Below are positions 10,039 to 19,131 of a stretch of 64,000 nt of DNA, in pieces (positions within the stretch are counted from its first letter, which is position 1; each line of letters opens with the position of its first letter). Position numbers and translations under genes: made by a program. The stretch spans positions 2,356,001-2,420,000 of the forward strand of contig OZ253953.1 in assembly GCA_965267335.1 (NCBI GenBank), given 5' to 3'. Below the pieces are notes generated by a model. That model made no database searches. It was not told the origin of the DNA and was given only the letters and a program-made list of their open reading frames with translations. Source of the stretch: G965267335 sp965267335 (GTDB taxonomy: Bacteria; Bacteroidota; Bacteroidia; Cytophagales; JAAEPT01).

Positions 10039-12192
10039 TTAATTTCCTATGATTTTAAATTCTGTTCGTCTGTTCAATTGACGACCTTCATCCGTTTCAT
10101 TGGTTGCGATTGGCTCTTTTTCTCCATAGCCCTTATACTCCAGGCGGCTTTTCGAAATACCTCCCTTGGTGGTGAGGTAGTCAACCACGGCTTGTGCTCT
10201 CTTTTCAGAAAGACTTTGATTGTAGGTGTCTGAGCCTTTGCTGTCGGTATGGCCACCAATCTCTATTTTTAGGCTAGGAACGTCCTTTAAGAGCTTTGTC
10301 AAACGCTCCAATTCATTTGTGGATTCCGGTCGTAGTGTGGCCTTGTTGAAGTCAAAGAAAATGTTTTTAAGTACGATTTTACTACCAATAGCAATTTTCT
10401 TCAAATAAACGTCCTTCTCCACTTCCTGATATTCGGCTGTCTTTGGGATATCAAAGTTTTCAGAGTGGAAGAGGTAATCTGGATGCTTCACTGCGATACC
10501 GTAATTTCTACCGGAAGGGAGAGATACGAGGTATTTACCTGTTGAGCTATTTGATTTGAATACAGCGACAACTTTGTTTTTAGTGTTGTCTACAAGCTCA
10601 ATTTCAGCTTCTACCGGGTCCTTGGTTAGTTCGTCAAGAATCTTTCCTTTCAGAATTGTAGTTGCACTGTGAAGTACCTCTACCTTAGGTTCGATGATCT
10701 GTTCAGATATGGGATTAGCTATATTCGACAGTAGATTGTCCTCTGAAGCGAGAATTACTTGTTTTTCCGGACCCAGGAATGTGATTACGTAGATATCTTT
10801 CTCTCCGTAGCCATCGTCATGAATCGAGGCATAATATCCTTTTCTACCACTGGCCGAACGTACAAAGAATACGTCATCGTCTGCACCATTTACAGGGTAG
10901 CCAATGTTTTCCGGTTCAGACCAGGTATCGGAGTCTTCATCGTATTCTGTTTTGAAGATATCATAGCCTCCCATACTGGAGTGGCCTTGTGAACTGAAGT
11001 ACATTGTTCGGCCGTCAGGGTGCATAAAGACACCCGCCTCATTATATTTAGTATTGATTGTGGGACCAATATTTTTTGCTTCACCCCAGCGTTCTTTTTC
11101 TTCATCCCAGTCACAATAAAAAATGTCATGGGTCCAGGCACCACCATATTCAGGACTTGCAAACCCTAAATTATCTTCCGGTTTGTTACTAACGAAGTAA
11201 AGCCTTTTTCTATCTATAGAGTAAGCAGCATCACTTTCATGGTATTTCGTGTTAATTTGTTTGTCGAGTATTTTAGGTTTACTCCACTTATCACCCTCAA
11301 GGTGGGATTCGTATAGTCCACCGCCACCATCGGACTTGTACATAATGAGTGTTTGCCCATCAGCAGATAAACTTACGGTAGCATCATGTCCATCTTCATT
11401 GATTGGCTTCCCCATATTCTGAGGGCGAGTCCATTCTCCATTGGATTTTTTATAACTGACCCATATATCCTCATTGTATTCTTCCTCAGCTCTTTCTTTG
11501 CGCATATCTTTTTCGGTTAATTCTTTAGAACCGAATGAGCCGGGTCTCCTGGAAGTGATCATAAGTATGGATTCATCGGCAGACATCGTTACTCCGAAGT
11601 CGGGGTAAGGAGAGTTGATGATATGTCCCATGTTATCAATAAAAACCCGGAGTGGTTCTGCAGAGTATTTTTTTCCATTCTTACATTCCTGGATTTTCTT
11701 TTCAAACTTTTGAATCTGATAATTTATTTCATCAGCATTTCGTTTGGTTTTACCACCTAGAAGATAGTTTTCATATTTTTTGTACCATTTGATTGCCTCA
11801 TCCCAATCTTCATTGTAATGATGAGACATTCCCAATTCCAGAAGAATATCAGGACTTACCTGAGGGTTAAGCTTGTAAGCCTTTTCAAAGTATGGTACCG
11901 ACCTTTCCTTGTGTATGGTCATGATGTAACACATACCAATTTTATAGTTCAGTAGTGAGTAATTGGGATTGAACTCGTAGGCTTTAAGGTAGTGTTTAAG
12001 TGCATTCTTGTACTGCGCCCTTCCTTCAGCATAAAGATCTTCAGCATCTTTCCATTCCCTTTCAGCCTCCTTAAATGCATCTTTTTGATCAGGAAACAGT
12101 TTTTTATCAAAGGGGGTATCTGCCTGTGCCATAACTGATAGGTTCATCAGGCAAGCCATTCCGGTTAATAATAAATATTTTATCGCTCTCAT
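10039..12192 (-). CDS. PorE-like TPR / beta-propeller / CRD / OmpA envelope protein
   Basis: I place the start at the ATG at 12192, which gives MRAIKYLLLTGMACLMNLSVMAQ, a good signal peptide. A longer frame would overlap the upstream gene. The mature protein (717 residues in all) has TPR-like helices (about 35-165), a WD40/PD40-like propeller with repeated SADES/SADGQTL/SIDRKRLYF/HPDGRTMYFSS blades (about 190-470), a carboxypeptidase-regulatory-like beta-sandwich (LKGKILDELTKDPVEAEI, about 520-590) and a C-terminal OmpA domain (FFDFNKATLRPES, GHTDSKGSDTYN, RRTEF) that would bind peptidoglycan. This four-domain order is that of PorE, a periplasmic T9SS-associated protein of Porphyromonas gingivalis. 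Equivalence is inferred from architecture, because several paralogues exist in Bacteroidota. It is the second gene of a two-gene operon with the TPR protein 10 bases upstream. Confidence 0.88.
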   Translation of the reverse strand: MRAIKYLLLTGMACLMNLSVMAQADTPFDKKLFPDQKDAFKEAEREWKDAEDLYAEGRAQYKNALKHYLKAYEFNPNYSLLNYKIGMCYIMTIHKERSVPYFEKAYKLNPQVSPDILLELGMSHHYNEDWDEAIKWYKKYENYLLGGKTKRNADEINYQIQKFEKKIQECKNGKKYSAEPLRVFIDNMGHIINSPYPDFGVTMSADESILMITSRRPGSFGSKELTEKDMRKERAEEEYNEDIWVSYKKSNGEWTRPQNMGKPINEDGHDATVSLSADGQTLIMYKSDGGGGLYESHLEGDKWSKPKILDKQINTKYHESDAAYSIDRKRLYFVSNKPEDNLGFASPEYGGAWTHDIFYCDWDEEKERWGEAKNIGPTINTKYNEAGVFMHPDGRTMYFSSQGHSSMGGYDIFKTEYDEDSDTWSEPENIGYPVNGADDDVFFVRSASGRKGYYASIHDDGYGEKDIYVITFLGPEKQVILASEDNLLSNIANPISEQIIEPKVEVLHSATTILKGKILDELTKDPVEAEIELVDNTKNKVVAVFKSNSSTGKYLVSLPSGRNYGIAVKHPDYLFHSENFDIPKTAEYQEVEKDVYLKKIAIGSKIVLKNIFFDFNKATLRPESTNELERLTKLLKDVPSLKIEIGGHTDSKGSDTYNQSLSEKRAQAVVDYLTTKGGISKSRLEYKGYGEKEPIATNETDEGRQLNRRTEFKIIGN

Positions 12193-12202
12193 AGTAGAAG
12201 GA

Positions 12203-13267
12203 TTAATCACAACTTGTTTGAAGGTATTTTTGTGCATTATGTATGCCTAGTTCAGAAGCTTTCTTCCAGTCTGAACAAGCACCTTTTTCATCTCGCTCCA
12301 TTTCTTTTGAAATTCCACGATTCAGGTAAGCAATTCCCATTTTCGGATCAAGCGAGATTGCTTTGCTCGCATCATTTATTGAGCCCTTGTAGTCTTTGAG
12401 TTTGTACTTGCTTGTAGACCTGTTATTGTAAGCCATCGCGTAGTCACTCTTGATCTTAATTGCCTGTGTGAAGTCCTGATTGGCTCCGAAGTAATCACCT
12501 TTTTCAAATTTGGCCCGGCCACGGTTATTGTAGGCCAGGTGATACTCATCGTTTATCGAAATAGCTTTGCTATAACTTTCAATAGCGCTGTTTAGATCAC
12601 CTTTCAGGCGGTATGCGCTTCCCAGATTATTGTGTATGAACGCTAGTTTGGAGTCGTAGCGAATGGCAGCCTTGTAGTCAGATATTGCCCCATCAATGTC
12701 TTTAGTCATTCGCTTCGCACTTCCTCGATCGTTCAATGCATTGACAAAGCCACTTTTGTTTTTGATTGCGTTGTCAAAGTTCTTAATAGCCTCTTCGTAT
12801 TCAGCTTTTTGAAAGTGAATGAGCCCGATGTTGTACCAGGCTTCGGCATGCGTGGTATTGACTTTAAGGTCACTCTTGAAATCTTCAATGGCTTTGTCCT
12901 GATTGCCAAGCGCTAAATAAGAGTTCGCTCTGGCATAAAAGGAGTTGTTGGTGTCAGACTTGATCTTAATACTGGCATCGAAGTCCGCAATTGCATCTTT
13001 GTGTTTGTTGAGCTCTTGCTTCGCCACTCCTCGGTTGAAAAGGGCCTGATGGAACTCGGGGTCAATTTCAAGTGCGGTCGAGAATGAGGCAATGGCAGCC
13101 GAATAATTTTTTGATTGTAACTGAGTAATTCCTTGATTATAAGCTTCCTGCATAGCTTTTGTTTGTGCGTCAGCCGAATCTGTCACTACGATAACATCTT
13201 CAGGGGGCTGAGCAAAACAAATTACCGCCATAAGCAGAAGAGGTAGGGGGAGTAAAATGCGCTTCAT
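12203..13267 (-). CDS. Secreted TPR-repeat protein
   Basis: A 354-residue protein with a signal peptide (MKRILLPLPLLLMAVICFAQ) followed by about eight consecutive TPRs covering residues 40-345. Repeated phrases include AYNNRGRAKFEKGDY, AWYNIGLIHFQKAEY and AYLNRGISKEMERDE. It ends with a helix containing a Cys (YLQTSCD). TPR arrays bind proteins, and the fusion of TPR plus propeller in the next gene suggests that the two act on the same envelope complex. Co-transcription is supported by the 10-base gap. No enzymatic motif is present. Confidence 0.85.
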   Translation of the reverse strand: MKRILLPLPLLLMAVICFAQPPEDVIVVTDSADAQTKAMQEAYNQGITQLQSKNYSAAIASFSTALEIDPEFHQALFNRGVAKQELNKHKDAIADFDASIKIKSDTNNSFYARANSYLALGNQDKAIEDFKSDLKVNTTHAEAWYNIGLIHFQKAEYEEAIKNFDNAIKNKSGFVNALNDRGSAKRMTKDIDGAISDYKAAIRYDSKLAFIHNNLGSAYRLKGDLNSAIESYSKAISINDEYHLAYNNRGRAKFEKGDYFGANQDFTQAIKIKSDYAMAYNNRSTSKYKLKDYKGSINDASKAISLDPKMGIAYLNRGISKEMERDEKGACSDWKKASELGIHNAQKYLQTSCD

Positions 13268-13298
13268 AACTTTTGTTTATTGTAGTTGTACTAATATA

Positions 13299-13331
13299 CA
13301 AATTATACTTAACTAGTTGTTTTAGGTGCAA
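13299..13331 (-). promoter_or_regulatory. Candidate promoter of the TPR/PorE-like operon
   Basis: On the minus strand TATAATTTG (13299-13307) is preceded by TTG (13329-13331) with 21 bases between, close to the Bacteroidota -33 TTG / -7 TAnnTTTG arrangement. It would give a leader of about 30 bases. The -7 has one extra base relative to consensus. Confidence 0.35.
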
Positions 13332-13447
13332 ATAATAGGCCAGAGTGGTGGGAAGTTTAAATATTAAATTTTTAAGGTCTAAATGTTCACTTGAATTGGG
13401 ATCACTAAGCTTCAATACTTGATATTTAGAATTCTGAATTTAAAATT

Positions 13448-13906
13448 CTAGGACATGGTCTTCCTGTCCTTCCAATATCGCTGAGAAATACTCATGATTT
13501 CATCCATACTAATGCGATTGAACTGCTCATCGTAGAGGGTGCAGCTTTTGGCTTTTAGAAAGAACATTCCACCGTCTCCTACATATTTGTCAGGTTGGTC
13601 GGCTTCGGTCTGTACTTCAATGAAGTTAAAAGGATTGAGGTCGGCAGATAGAATGCGAAGTTTGTTTGATGCAAGTCCTTTGATATCAGTGATCTTAGCA
13701 TCTTTCTTTCCCCAGGGAATCAGGTAGGCCTCACTTACTGAAAATAAAGAGATGTAAAATTTCGTTTCTTCTTCATTGTGATACCGGGCCAGGTGGGGAA
13801 TGTAAAGCTCCAGACTCAAGGTGCGACTTTCGTATTTTATGGAGGTGATAACTCCGTCCCGAAGGTGATTGAAAATTGTAGATATGTCGAGTAAATTAAT
13901 CGCCAC
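13448..13906 (-). CDS. Hypothetical cytoplasmic protein
   Basis: A 152-residue protein lacking signal peptide and membrane segments. The N-terminal two thirds look like a beta-barrel (SIKYESRTLSLELYIPHL; KFYISLFSVSEAYLIPW), and a short helix follows (DEIMSISQRYWKDRK). I recognise no family. It stands alone, divergent from the peptide transporter gene at 13981. Confidence 0.65.
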   Translation of the reverse strand: MAINLLDISTIFNHLRDGVITSIKYESRTLSLELYIPHLARYHNEEETKFYISLFSVSEAYLIPWGKKDAKITDIKGLASNKLRILSADLNPFNFIEVQTEADQPDKYVGDGGMFFLKAKSCTLYDEQFNRISMDEIMSISQRYWKDRKTMS

Positions 13907-13980
13907 TTGCTTATTAGGAACGTTTATTTTGTTAAAAATAGCGAAGGTTGTAGATTTAACTTAGTTCTAAATGAAAAATA

Positions 13981-15723
13981 ATGAGTGATAAGGATTCTGT
14001 ACTAGGCCACAAACCCGGTTTGTTCGTGTTGTTTTTTACGGAGATGTGGGAGCGTTTCAGCTATTATGGTATGCGGGCTTTGTTGGTCCTGTTTCTTGTT
14101 AGTCAGACCGCTGCAGGAGGGTGGGAGTGGTCCAGAGCGGATGCTTTATCTCTTTATGGTCTATATACGGGTTTGGTTTATCTGACCCCAATAATCGGAG
14201 GTATGCTGGCTGATAAAGTATTTGGTTATAAGAATGCGGTTATAATCGGAGCATTCCTAATGACACTTGGCCATGCTTCTATGGCATTAGAAACGGAAGC
14301 TACTTTCTACCTCGGATTAGGGCTATTGATTTTGGGTAACGGGATGTTTAAACCCAATATTTCGTCTATTGTTGGGCAACTATATAAAAACGAAGAGAAC
14401 AAGAAGGATGCGGCCTATACTGTCTTTTATATGGGTATCAATGCCGGTGCATTTCTAGGAATCTTATTTTGTGGTTATGTCGGGGAAAAAGTTGGCTGGA
14501 ATTATGGTTTCGGTCTGGCTGGGATTTTTATGTTTTTCGGAATGCTTCAGTTTTGGTTGGCGCAGGGAATATTCGGAGACATAGGTAAAAAAACACCTGA
14601 TTCTGAAGTGATTGATGAGATGGTTGGCGATGAATTGGATGTTGAGAAAGAACTTCAACAACTGGAAGAACAGGATAAGATCGAGCGTGATCGACTCATT
14701 GTAATCGGTGTCCTTTCATTTTTTACAATTTTCTTTTGGGTGGCATTTGAGCAAGCAGGAGGGTCAATGACCATTTTTGCCAATGATTACACAAACAGGG
14801 TTTTGACAGGGAATAGTGCCATTGTGTTTTTTTGGACCGATACTGTTCTTACTGTTGCACCAGTAGTAATTGTGACTTATGTACTTTTTAAACTTTTTAG
14901 AAAAACATTCTCAGTTTACTGGAAGTCTAACCTGTTTTTGGGAATAAGTTTCGTTCTGATCTGGGGGCTAACCGGTTGGAGGTTGAATAAAGAGTTTAAT
15001 ACCAAGGCATATGAAATTACTTATACAAAAGGAGAAAAGACGGAGAGGGTAACGTTAAGAGAGGATGCAGACCTTGACATCGGCTCGAAGATTAGTATTG
15101 TCGACATTGATGGCAAGGGCCGATTAAGGTATTTGACTGAAGAAGAAGGGAGAAATTTTAAAGGTAAAATAGAAGCTGAAGTTATAAAAGTTAAAGAAAA
15201 AGAGATCGAAGTTGCGGCTACCTGGTTCGGTATACTGAATTCATTCTTCATTATCATTTTTGCACCGGTATTCTCTAAAATCTGGCAAACAAAACTAAAC
15301 CCTTCGGGGCCAATTAAATTTGCACTAGGTCTGATATTACTTGGTCTTGGTTTTGTGGCGCTTGCGTGGGGTGGTATGTCAATAGAAAAAGGCGCACAAA
15401 CAGCTTCGGTAGGAATGCAATGGCTATGTATAGCGTATCTGCTACATACGCTTGGTGAATTATGTTTATCTCCAGTTGGGCTGTCCTATGTGAGTAAGTT
15501 AGCTCCACAGAAGTTAGTAGGTCTTATGTTTGGTGTTTGGTTCGGGGCAACAGCTCTTGCTAACTACCTGGCAGGTTGGACGGGCAGTCTTATAGATGAC
15601 ATCAGCGCTAAGTATTCAATATCAACTTTCTTGTTTGGCTTTGCTTTCTTGCCAATAGGTGCGGCTATTATTCTAATTATTCTCAACCCGATGCTCAAAA
15701 GAATGATGCACGGGATAAAATAA
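13981..15723 (+). CDS. POT/PTR-family proton-coupled oligopeptide transporter
   Basis: A 580-residue MFS protein of the proton-dependent oligopeptide transporter family. The TM1 signature EMWERFSYYGMRALLVLF (residues 21-38) carries the ExxERFxYY proton/peptide motif, and FYMGINAGAFLG (about 149-160) is the second family signature. About fourteen hydrophobic segments are visible. Two soluble insertions interrupt the transmembrane pattern: a charged loop (about 203-235, rich in Glu and Asp) and a beta-rich segment of about 75 residues (about 341-415) between two C-terminal-half helices. The role is inner-membrane uptake of di- and tripeptides with protons. The gene is monocistronic and convergent with the TerB-like gene 6 bases away. 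Confidence 0.93.
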   Translation: MSDKDSVLGHKPGLFVLFFTEMWERFSYYGMRALLVLFLVSQTAAGGWEWSRADALSLYGLYTGLVYLTPIIGGMLADKVFGYKNAVIIGAFLMTLGHASMALETEATFYLGLGLLILGNGMFKPNISSIVGQLYKNEENKKDAAYTVFYMGINAGAFLGILFCGYVGEKVGWNYGFGLAGIFMFFGMLQFWLAQGIFGDIGKKTPDSEVIDEMVGDELDVEKELQQLEEQDKIERDRLIVIGVLSFFTIFFWVAFEQAGGSMTIFANDYTNRVLTGNSAIVFFWTDTVLTVAPVVIVTYVLFKLFRKTFSVYWKSNLFLGISFVLIWGLTGWRLNKEFNTKAYEITYTKGEKTERVTLREDADLDIGSKISIVDIDGKGRLRYLTEEEGRNFKGKIEAEVIKVKEKEIEVAATWFGILNSFFIIIFAPVFSKIWQTKLNPSGPIKFALGLILLGLGFVALAWGGMSIEKGAQTASVGMQWLCIAYLLHTLGELCLSPVGLSYVSKLAPQKLVGLMFGVWFGATALANYLAGWTGSLIDDISAKYSISTFLFGFAFLPIGAAIILIILNPMLKRMMHGIK

Positions 15724-15729
15724 GAATGA

Positions 15730-16098
15730 TTAAGCCAAAGCCTTTTTAATAAACCGGTACATTACCATCTCTGTTGAATCCACATTGTCATCAGCGATAA
15801 TGACATCTTCCATATCTTGTTTGGCTTGAGCCTTTAATTCAGCGCTAGGCAAGAATTTTGCAGTGTTTTGCTCAATGAAGTTAGTCTTTTCTTCATCACT
15901 ATGTGAGTCAATTTCACTAATCACTTCTTTGAGCACATTGGAAGCTTTCGTTTCATCGTTTAGGGTACGATTAATCTTAGCTTTGATCTCAGTTAGTTCT
16001 TCAGGGTCAACGCTGTAATCAGAGTCTGCGATACTCAGGCAGATGTATGCGATGAAGTGTTCATATGTCCAGGCTGAAGTAACGTCTTGATTGATCAT
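15730..16098 (-). CDS. TerB-like helical protein
   Basis: A 122-residue acidic, all-helical protein. The pattern YICLSIADSDYSVDPEELTEI at the N-terminus and a matching IIADDNVDSTEMVMYRFI near the C-terminus resemble the metal-binding EF-hand-like repeats of TerB (tellurite resistance) domains. No signal peptide is present. Function in this organism is unknown and tellurite resistance should not be assumed. It lies downstream of groEL, separated from it by a terminator. Confidence 0.6.
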   Translation of the reverse strand: MINQDVTSAWTYEHFIAYICLSIADSDYSVDPEELTEIKAKINRTLNDETKASNVLKEVISEIDSHSDEEKTNFIEQNTAKFLPSAELKAQAKQDMEDVIIADDNVDSTEMVMYRFIKKALA

Positions 16099-16154
16099 GG
16101 TGATTTATGTTTTGAAAGTTGATAATGTGATAACCAATTTATGAATCGGTCTTT

Positions 16155-16193
16155 AAATAAAAAAATAAACCCCGAAGGTTTATCCAACGGGGC
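16155..16193 (-). terminator. Rho-independent terminator downstream of groEL
   Basis: In minus-strand RNA a CCCCG/CGGGG stem (arms at 16170-16174 and 16188-16192) is followed by a U-rich tract from the A-run at 16155-16168. It ends the groES-groEL transcript about 28 bases past the groEL stop. Confidence 0.75.
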
Positions 16194-16220
16194 TATTAAT
16201 TTATAAAGATGAGTGCTTGA

Positions 16221-17855
16221 TTACATCATGCCTCCCATTCCTCCCGGAGGCATTGCAGGCATTCCTCCAGCTCCTTCTTCTTCCGGCTCGTCAGCGATGA
16301 CGCACTCAGTAGTAAGTAGGAGAGCAGCAATAGATGCAGCATTCTCAAGCGCAAGTCTGGTTACTTTAGTTGGATCAATAACTCCGGCTGCGATAAGGTT
16401 TTCATACTTATCTTCACGGGCATTGTAACCGAAGTCAGCTTTTCCTTCTGCAACCTTCTGAACAACAACACTACCTTCTCCACCAGCGTTACCCACGATG
16501 GTTCTGAGAGGAGCTTCAAGCGCTGTTCTTACGATGTTAATTCCGTGCTCCTGATCATCGTTGTCTCCCTGAATTTTATCCAGTGCTTTCACAGCTCTGA
16601 TAAGAGCAACACCACCACCAGGTACAACACCTTCTTCAACTGCAGCTCTGGTTGCGTGAAGGGCATCATCAACTCTGTCTTTCTTTTCTTTCATTTCTAC
16701 TTCAGTGGCAGCACCAACGTAAAGTACGGCAACACCTCCAGCAAGCTTAGCAAGTCTTTCCTGAAGCTTTTCCTTGTCGTAGTCAGAAGTAGTTGACTCT
16801 ATCTGAGCTTTAATTTGATTGATTCTTCCTGTGATATCAGCTTTTTTACCAGCCCCGTTAACGATAGTTGTATTGTCTTTATCGATAACGATTTTCTCTG
16901 CAGAGCCTAGCATATCAAGCGTAGCACCTTCCAGGTTGAAACCTCTTTCTTCAGAGATAACAGTACCACCAGTAAGAATTGCGATGTCCTCCAACATGGC
17001 TTTTCTTCTGTCACCGAAACCAGGAGCTTTCACAGCAGCTACTTTCAATGCACCTCTGATTTTATTCACAACAAGTGTTGCAAGAGCCTCTCCATCAATG
17101 TCTTCAGCGATGATCACAAGAGGTTTTCCTGTTTGAGAAGCTTGCTCAAGAATAGGAAGAAGATCTTTCATTGTTGAAATCTTCTTGTCGTAAATTAATA
17201 CGATAGCTCCGTCCAGCTCAGCTTCCATTTTTTCCGTGTTGGTCACGAAGTAAGGTGATAGGTAACCTCTGTCAAACTGCATACCTTCTACAGTTTTTAC
17301 TTCGGTTTCAGTACCTTTAGCTTCTTCAACAGTGATTACACCATCTTTACCAACTTTGTCCATTGCATTGGCAATCATATTTCCTATTTCCACATCGTTG
17401 TTGGCAGAAATAGTTGCTACCTGAGCAATTTCACTAGTGTCTTTGATTTTCTTTGATTGCTTTTGAAGATTCTCAACAACAGCAATAACTGCTTTGTCGA
17501 TACCTCTTTTAAGATCCATAGGGTTGGCTCCTGCCGCAACACTCTTAATACCGGCTCCAAAAATTGCCTGCGTAAGTACTGTAGCTGTTGTGGTTCCGTC
17601 ACCCGCTGAATCAGCAGTTTTTGAAGCTACTTCTTTTACCAGCTGAGCTCCCATGTTTTCTACAGGATCAGAAAGTTCAATTTCTTTAGCTACAGTTACA
17701 CCATCTTTAGTTACGTTAGGCGCCCCAAATTTCTTGTCGAGTACAACATTTCTTCCTTTTGGACCTAATGTTACCTTAACTGCATTTGCCAATGTGTCAA
17801 CACCTTTTTTCAGGCTGTCTCTGGCATCTGTATCAAAGGTTATATTCTTAGCCAT
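16221..17855 (-). CDS. groEL: Chaperonin GroEL (Hsp60)
   Basis: A 544-residue protein of the usual length, beginning MAKNITFDTDARDSLKKGV. It contains the ATP-binding GDGTTTATVL near residue 86, the apical-domain segments and the terminal Gly/Met-rich tail (GGMPAMPPGGMGGMM) that lines the folding cavity. It forms the double-ring chaperonin that folds cytosolic proteins with GroES. It lies 28 bases downstream of groES in the standard operon order, and a hairpin terminator follows. Confidence 0.98.
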   Translation of the reverse strand: MAKNITFDTDARDSLKKGVDTLANAVKVTLGPKGRNVVLDKKFGAPNVTKDGVTVAKEIELSDPVENMGAQLVKEVASKTADSAGDGTTTATVLTQAIFGAGIKSVAAGANPMDLKRGIDKAVIAVVENLQKQSKKIKDTSEIAQVATISANNDVEIGNMIANAMDKVGKDGVITVEEAKGTETEVKTVEGMQFDRGYLSPYFVTNTEKMEAELDGAIVLIYDKKISTMKDLLPILEQASQTGKPLVIIAEDIDGEALATLVVNKIRGALKVAAVKAPGFGDRRKAMLEDIAILTGGTVISEERGFNLEGATLDMLGSAEKIVIDKDNTTIVNGAGKKADITGRINQIKAQIESTTSDYDKEKLQERLAKLAGGVAVLYVGAATEVEMKEKKDRVDDALHATRAAVEEGVVPGGGVALIRAVKALDKIQGDNDDQEHGINIVRTALEAPLRTIVGNAGGEGSVVVQKVAEGKADFGYNAREDKYENLIAAGVIDPTKVTRLALENAASIAALLLTTECVIADEPEEEGAGGMPAMPPGGMGGMM

Positions 17856-17883
17856 TTTTATATCTGTTTTTAGTTTTTAATGA

Positions 17884-18162
17884 TTAAACAATTGCGAAGA
17901 TGTCAGCCTCTCTCATCATGAGGTAATCTTTGCCTTCAATGTTGATTTCAGTTCCTGAGTACTTTCCGTACAAAACGCTGTCGCCAACCTTAACGGTCAT
18001 TGGTTCGTCCGCCTTACCGGCACCAACGGCAATAACACTTCCTTTCTGAGGTTTTTCTTTAGCAGTATCAGGGATGATAATACCTGAAGCCGTTTTTTGC
18101 TCTGCGGGTGCAGGTTCTACCAGAACTCTGTCACCTAACGGTTGAATCTTAACCTTTGCCAT
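17884..18162 (-). CDS. groES: Co-chaperonin GroES (Hsp10)
   Basis: The ATG at 18162 gives the normal 92-residue GroES starting MAKVKIQPLGDRVLVEP. An upstream in-frame extension lacks family similarity and was not used. The mobile-loop region (EQKTASGIIIPD, residues about 18-29) and the C-terminal EGKDYLMMREADIFAIV are diagnostic. GroES caps GroEL rings. It is the first gene of the groESL operon, and an inverted repeat lies about 85-135 bases upstream. Confidence 0.97.
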   Translation of the reverse strand: MAKVKIQPLGDRVLVEPAPAEQKTASGIIIPDTAKEKPQKGSVIAVGAGKADEPMTVKVGDSVLYGKYSGTEINIEGKDYLMMREADIFAIV

Positions 18163-18247
18163 ATCTTTTATGATTATTGAGTTATAATTTTTTTCAACTG
18201 AATATGTACTTAGCATTTCCCATGCCAGCGCAAAGAAAACGAAATAA

Positions 18248-18296
18248 TGTGACAAAAAATCACAATTGAAGGGATACTTAATGTCAGTTTGTCACA
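18248..18296. promoter_or_regulatory. Widely spaced inverted repeat upstream of groES
   Basis: TGTGACA at 18248-18254 and its reverse complement TGTCACA at 18290-18296 form 7-bp half-sites separated by 35 bases, in the divergent spacer between groES and the gene at 18407. No CIRCE element (TTAGCACTC-N9-GAGTGCTAA) is visible. A regulatory role is only a hypothesis. Confidence 0.3.
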
Positions 18297-18406
18297 TAAG
18301 GGATAAATATGTCAGGTTAAGATTGAACCATTTTACCCATTTTTCAGTATATTTTAGTAACAGGCTTCCTGAATGCCACTTTTTAATATGCTAGAATAAC
18401 ATAACT

Positions 18407-19123
18407 ATGAAGTCATTAAGTGAAAATTGGGTCACCGAAGGTCTGATCGATTTTGAGTATAAGAAGTATTTGCTTCTCGCTTATCTCAAAGAAGTCAACA
18501 AGTACTTTTATAAGCAGGAGTTATTTCCTTCTTTGTCAGACCTTGTAATGCATTACCGCAATCTTGAAGAGTTGAAACAAAGGAAAACCATGCTTATGGA
18601 TGGTTTTCCAAAAGAACTCAAGCAGGCTGATATTGAAAAGGCCAAACTGATTTATGAAAAATTAATTGAGGATACAGACCTCATGAAAGAATTGGAAGAT
18701 ATCATCAGCTTTGCTTTACCTAAGCTCAAAGACCAATTGGAAGAAGGTAAAGAACTCTATGAGTTTTATGAGGAGCACATGGGAATTGAACCTGTCGGAA
18801 TAACCCCGGTAAATCTGGATTATGGTTATCTGTTTTTGTCGGCTGATGGTAAAAAATCAACCAGGGTGTACGAGTTTCAGGTGACGGTGTTTGAAGGGGC
18901 GAAGGAAAAGTTCAGGGGCATACGGACTGATTTTGTAAAGTCTTTTTACCGCAGTCTTGCCAATACTTTTGAGAACGTAAAGAATGAGCTTATAAGAACG
19001 CGTAAGCACTTACCTGTGCCGGCTACTTATTCTGTGGTGTCATCAATGCCATGTCCACATCAGGCTACTATGCTTCCTATAGCACAGCGTATGCTGATAA
19101 GAGAGATATCTAAGAACGAATAA
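18407..19123 (+). CDS. Conserved hypothetical cytoplasmic protein
   Basis: A 238-residue protein. The N-terminal 130 residues are helical and charged (LLLAYLKEVNKYFYKQELFP; LEELKQRKTMLMDGFPKEL). The C-terminal half is alpha/beta with a Pro-rich end (RKHLPVPATYSVVSSMPCPH). There is no signal peptide. I recognise no domain; its position beside groESL and secG is my only context. It is convergent with secG, the stops being 8 bases apart. Confidence 0.7.
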   Translation: MKSLSENWVTEGLIDFEYKKYLLLAYLKEVNKYFYKQELFPSLSDLVMHYRNLEELKQRKTMLMDGFPKELKQADIEKAKLIYEKLIEDTDLMKELEDIISFALPKLKDQLEEGKELYEFYEEHMGIEPVGITPVNLDYGYLFLSADGKKSTRVYEFQVTVFEGAKEKFRGIRTDFVKSFYRSLANTFENVKNELIRTRKHLPVPATYSVVSSMPCPHQATMLPIAQRMLIREISKNE

Positions 19124-19131
19124 AATTTTTA

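Noticed and set aside
13427..13450. AT-rich inverted repeat TAGAATT...AATTCTA as a terminator
   Set aside because: The arms are AT-only apart from one G-C pair, overlap the stop codon and have no T-run; too weak to call.
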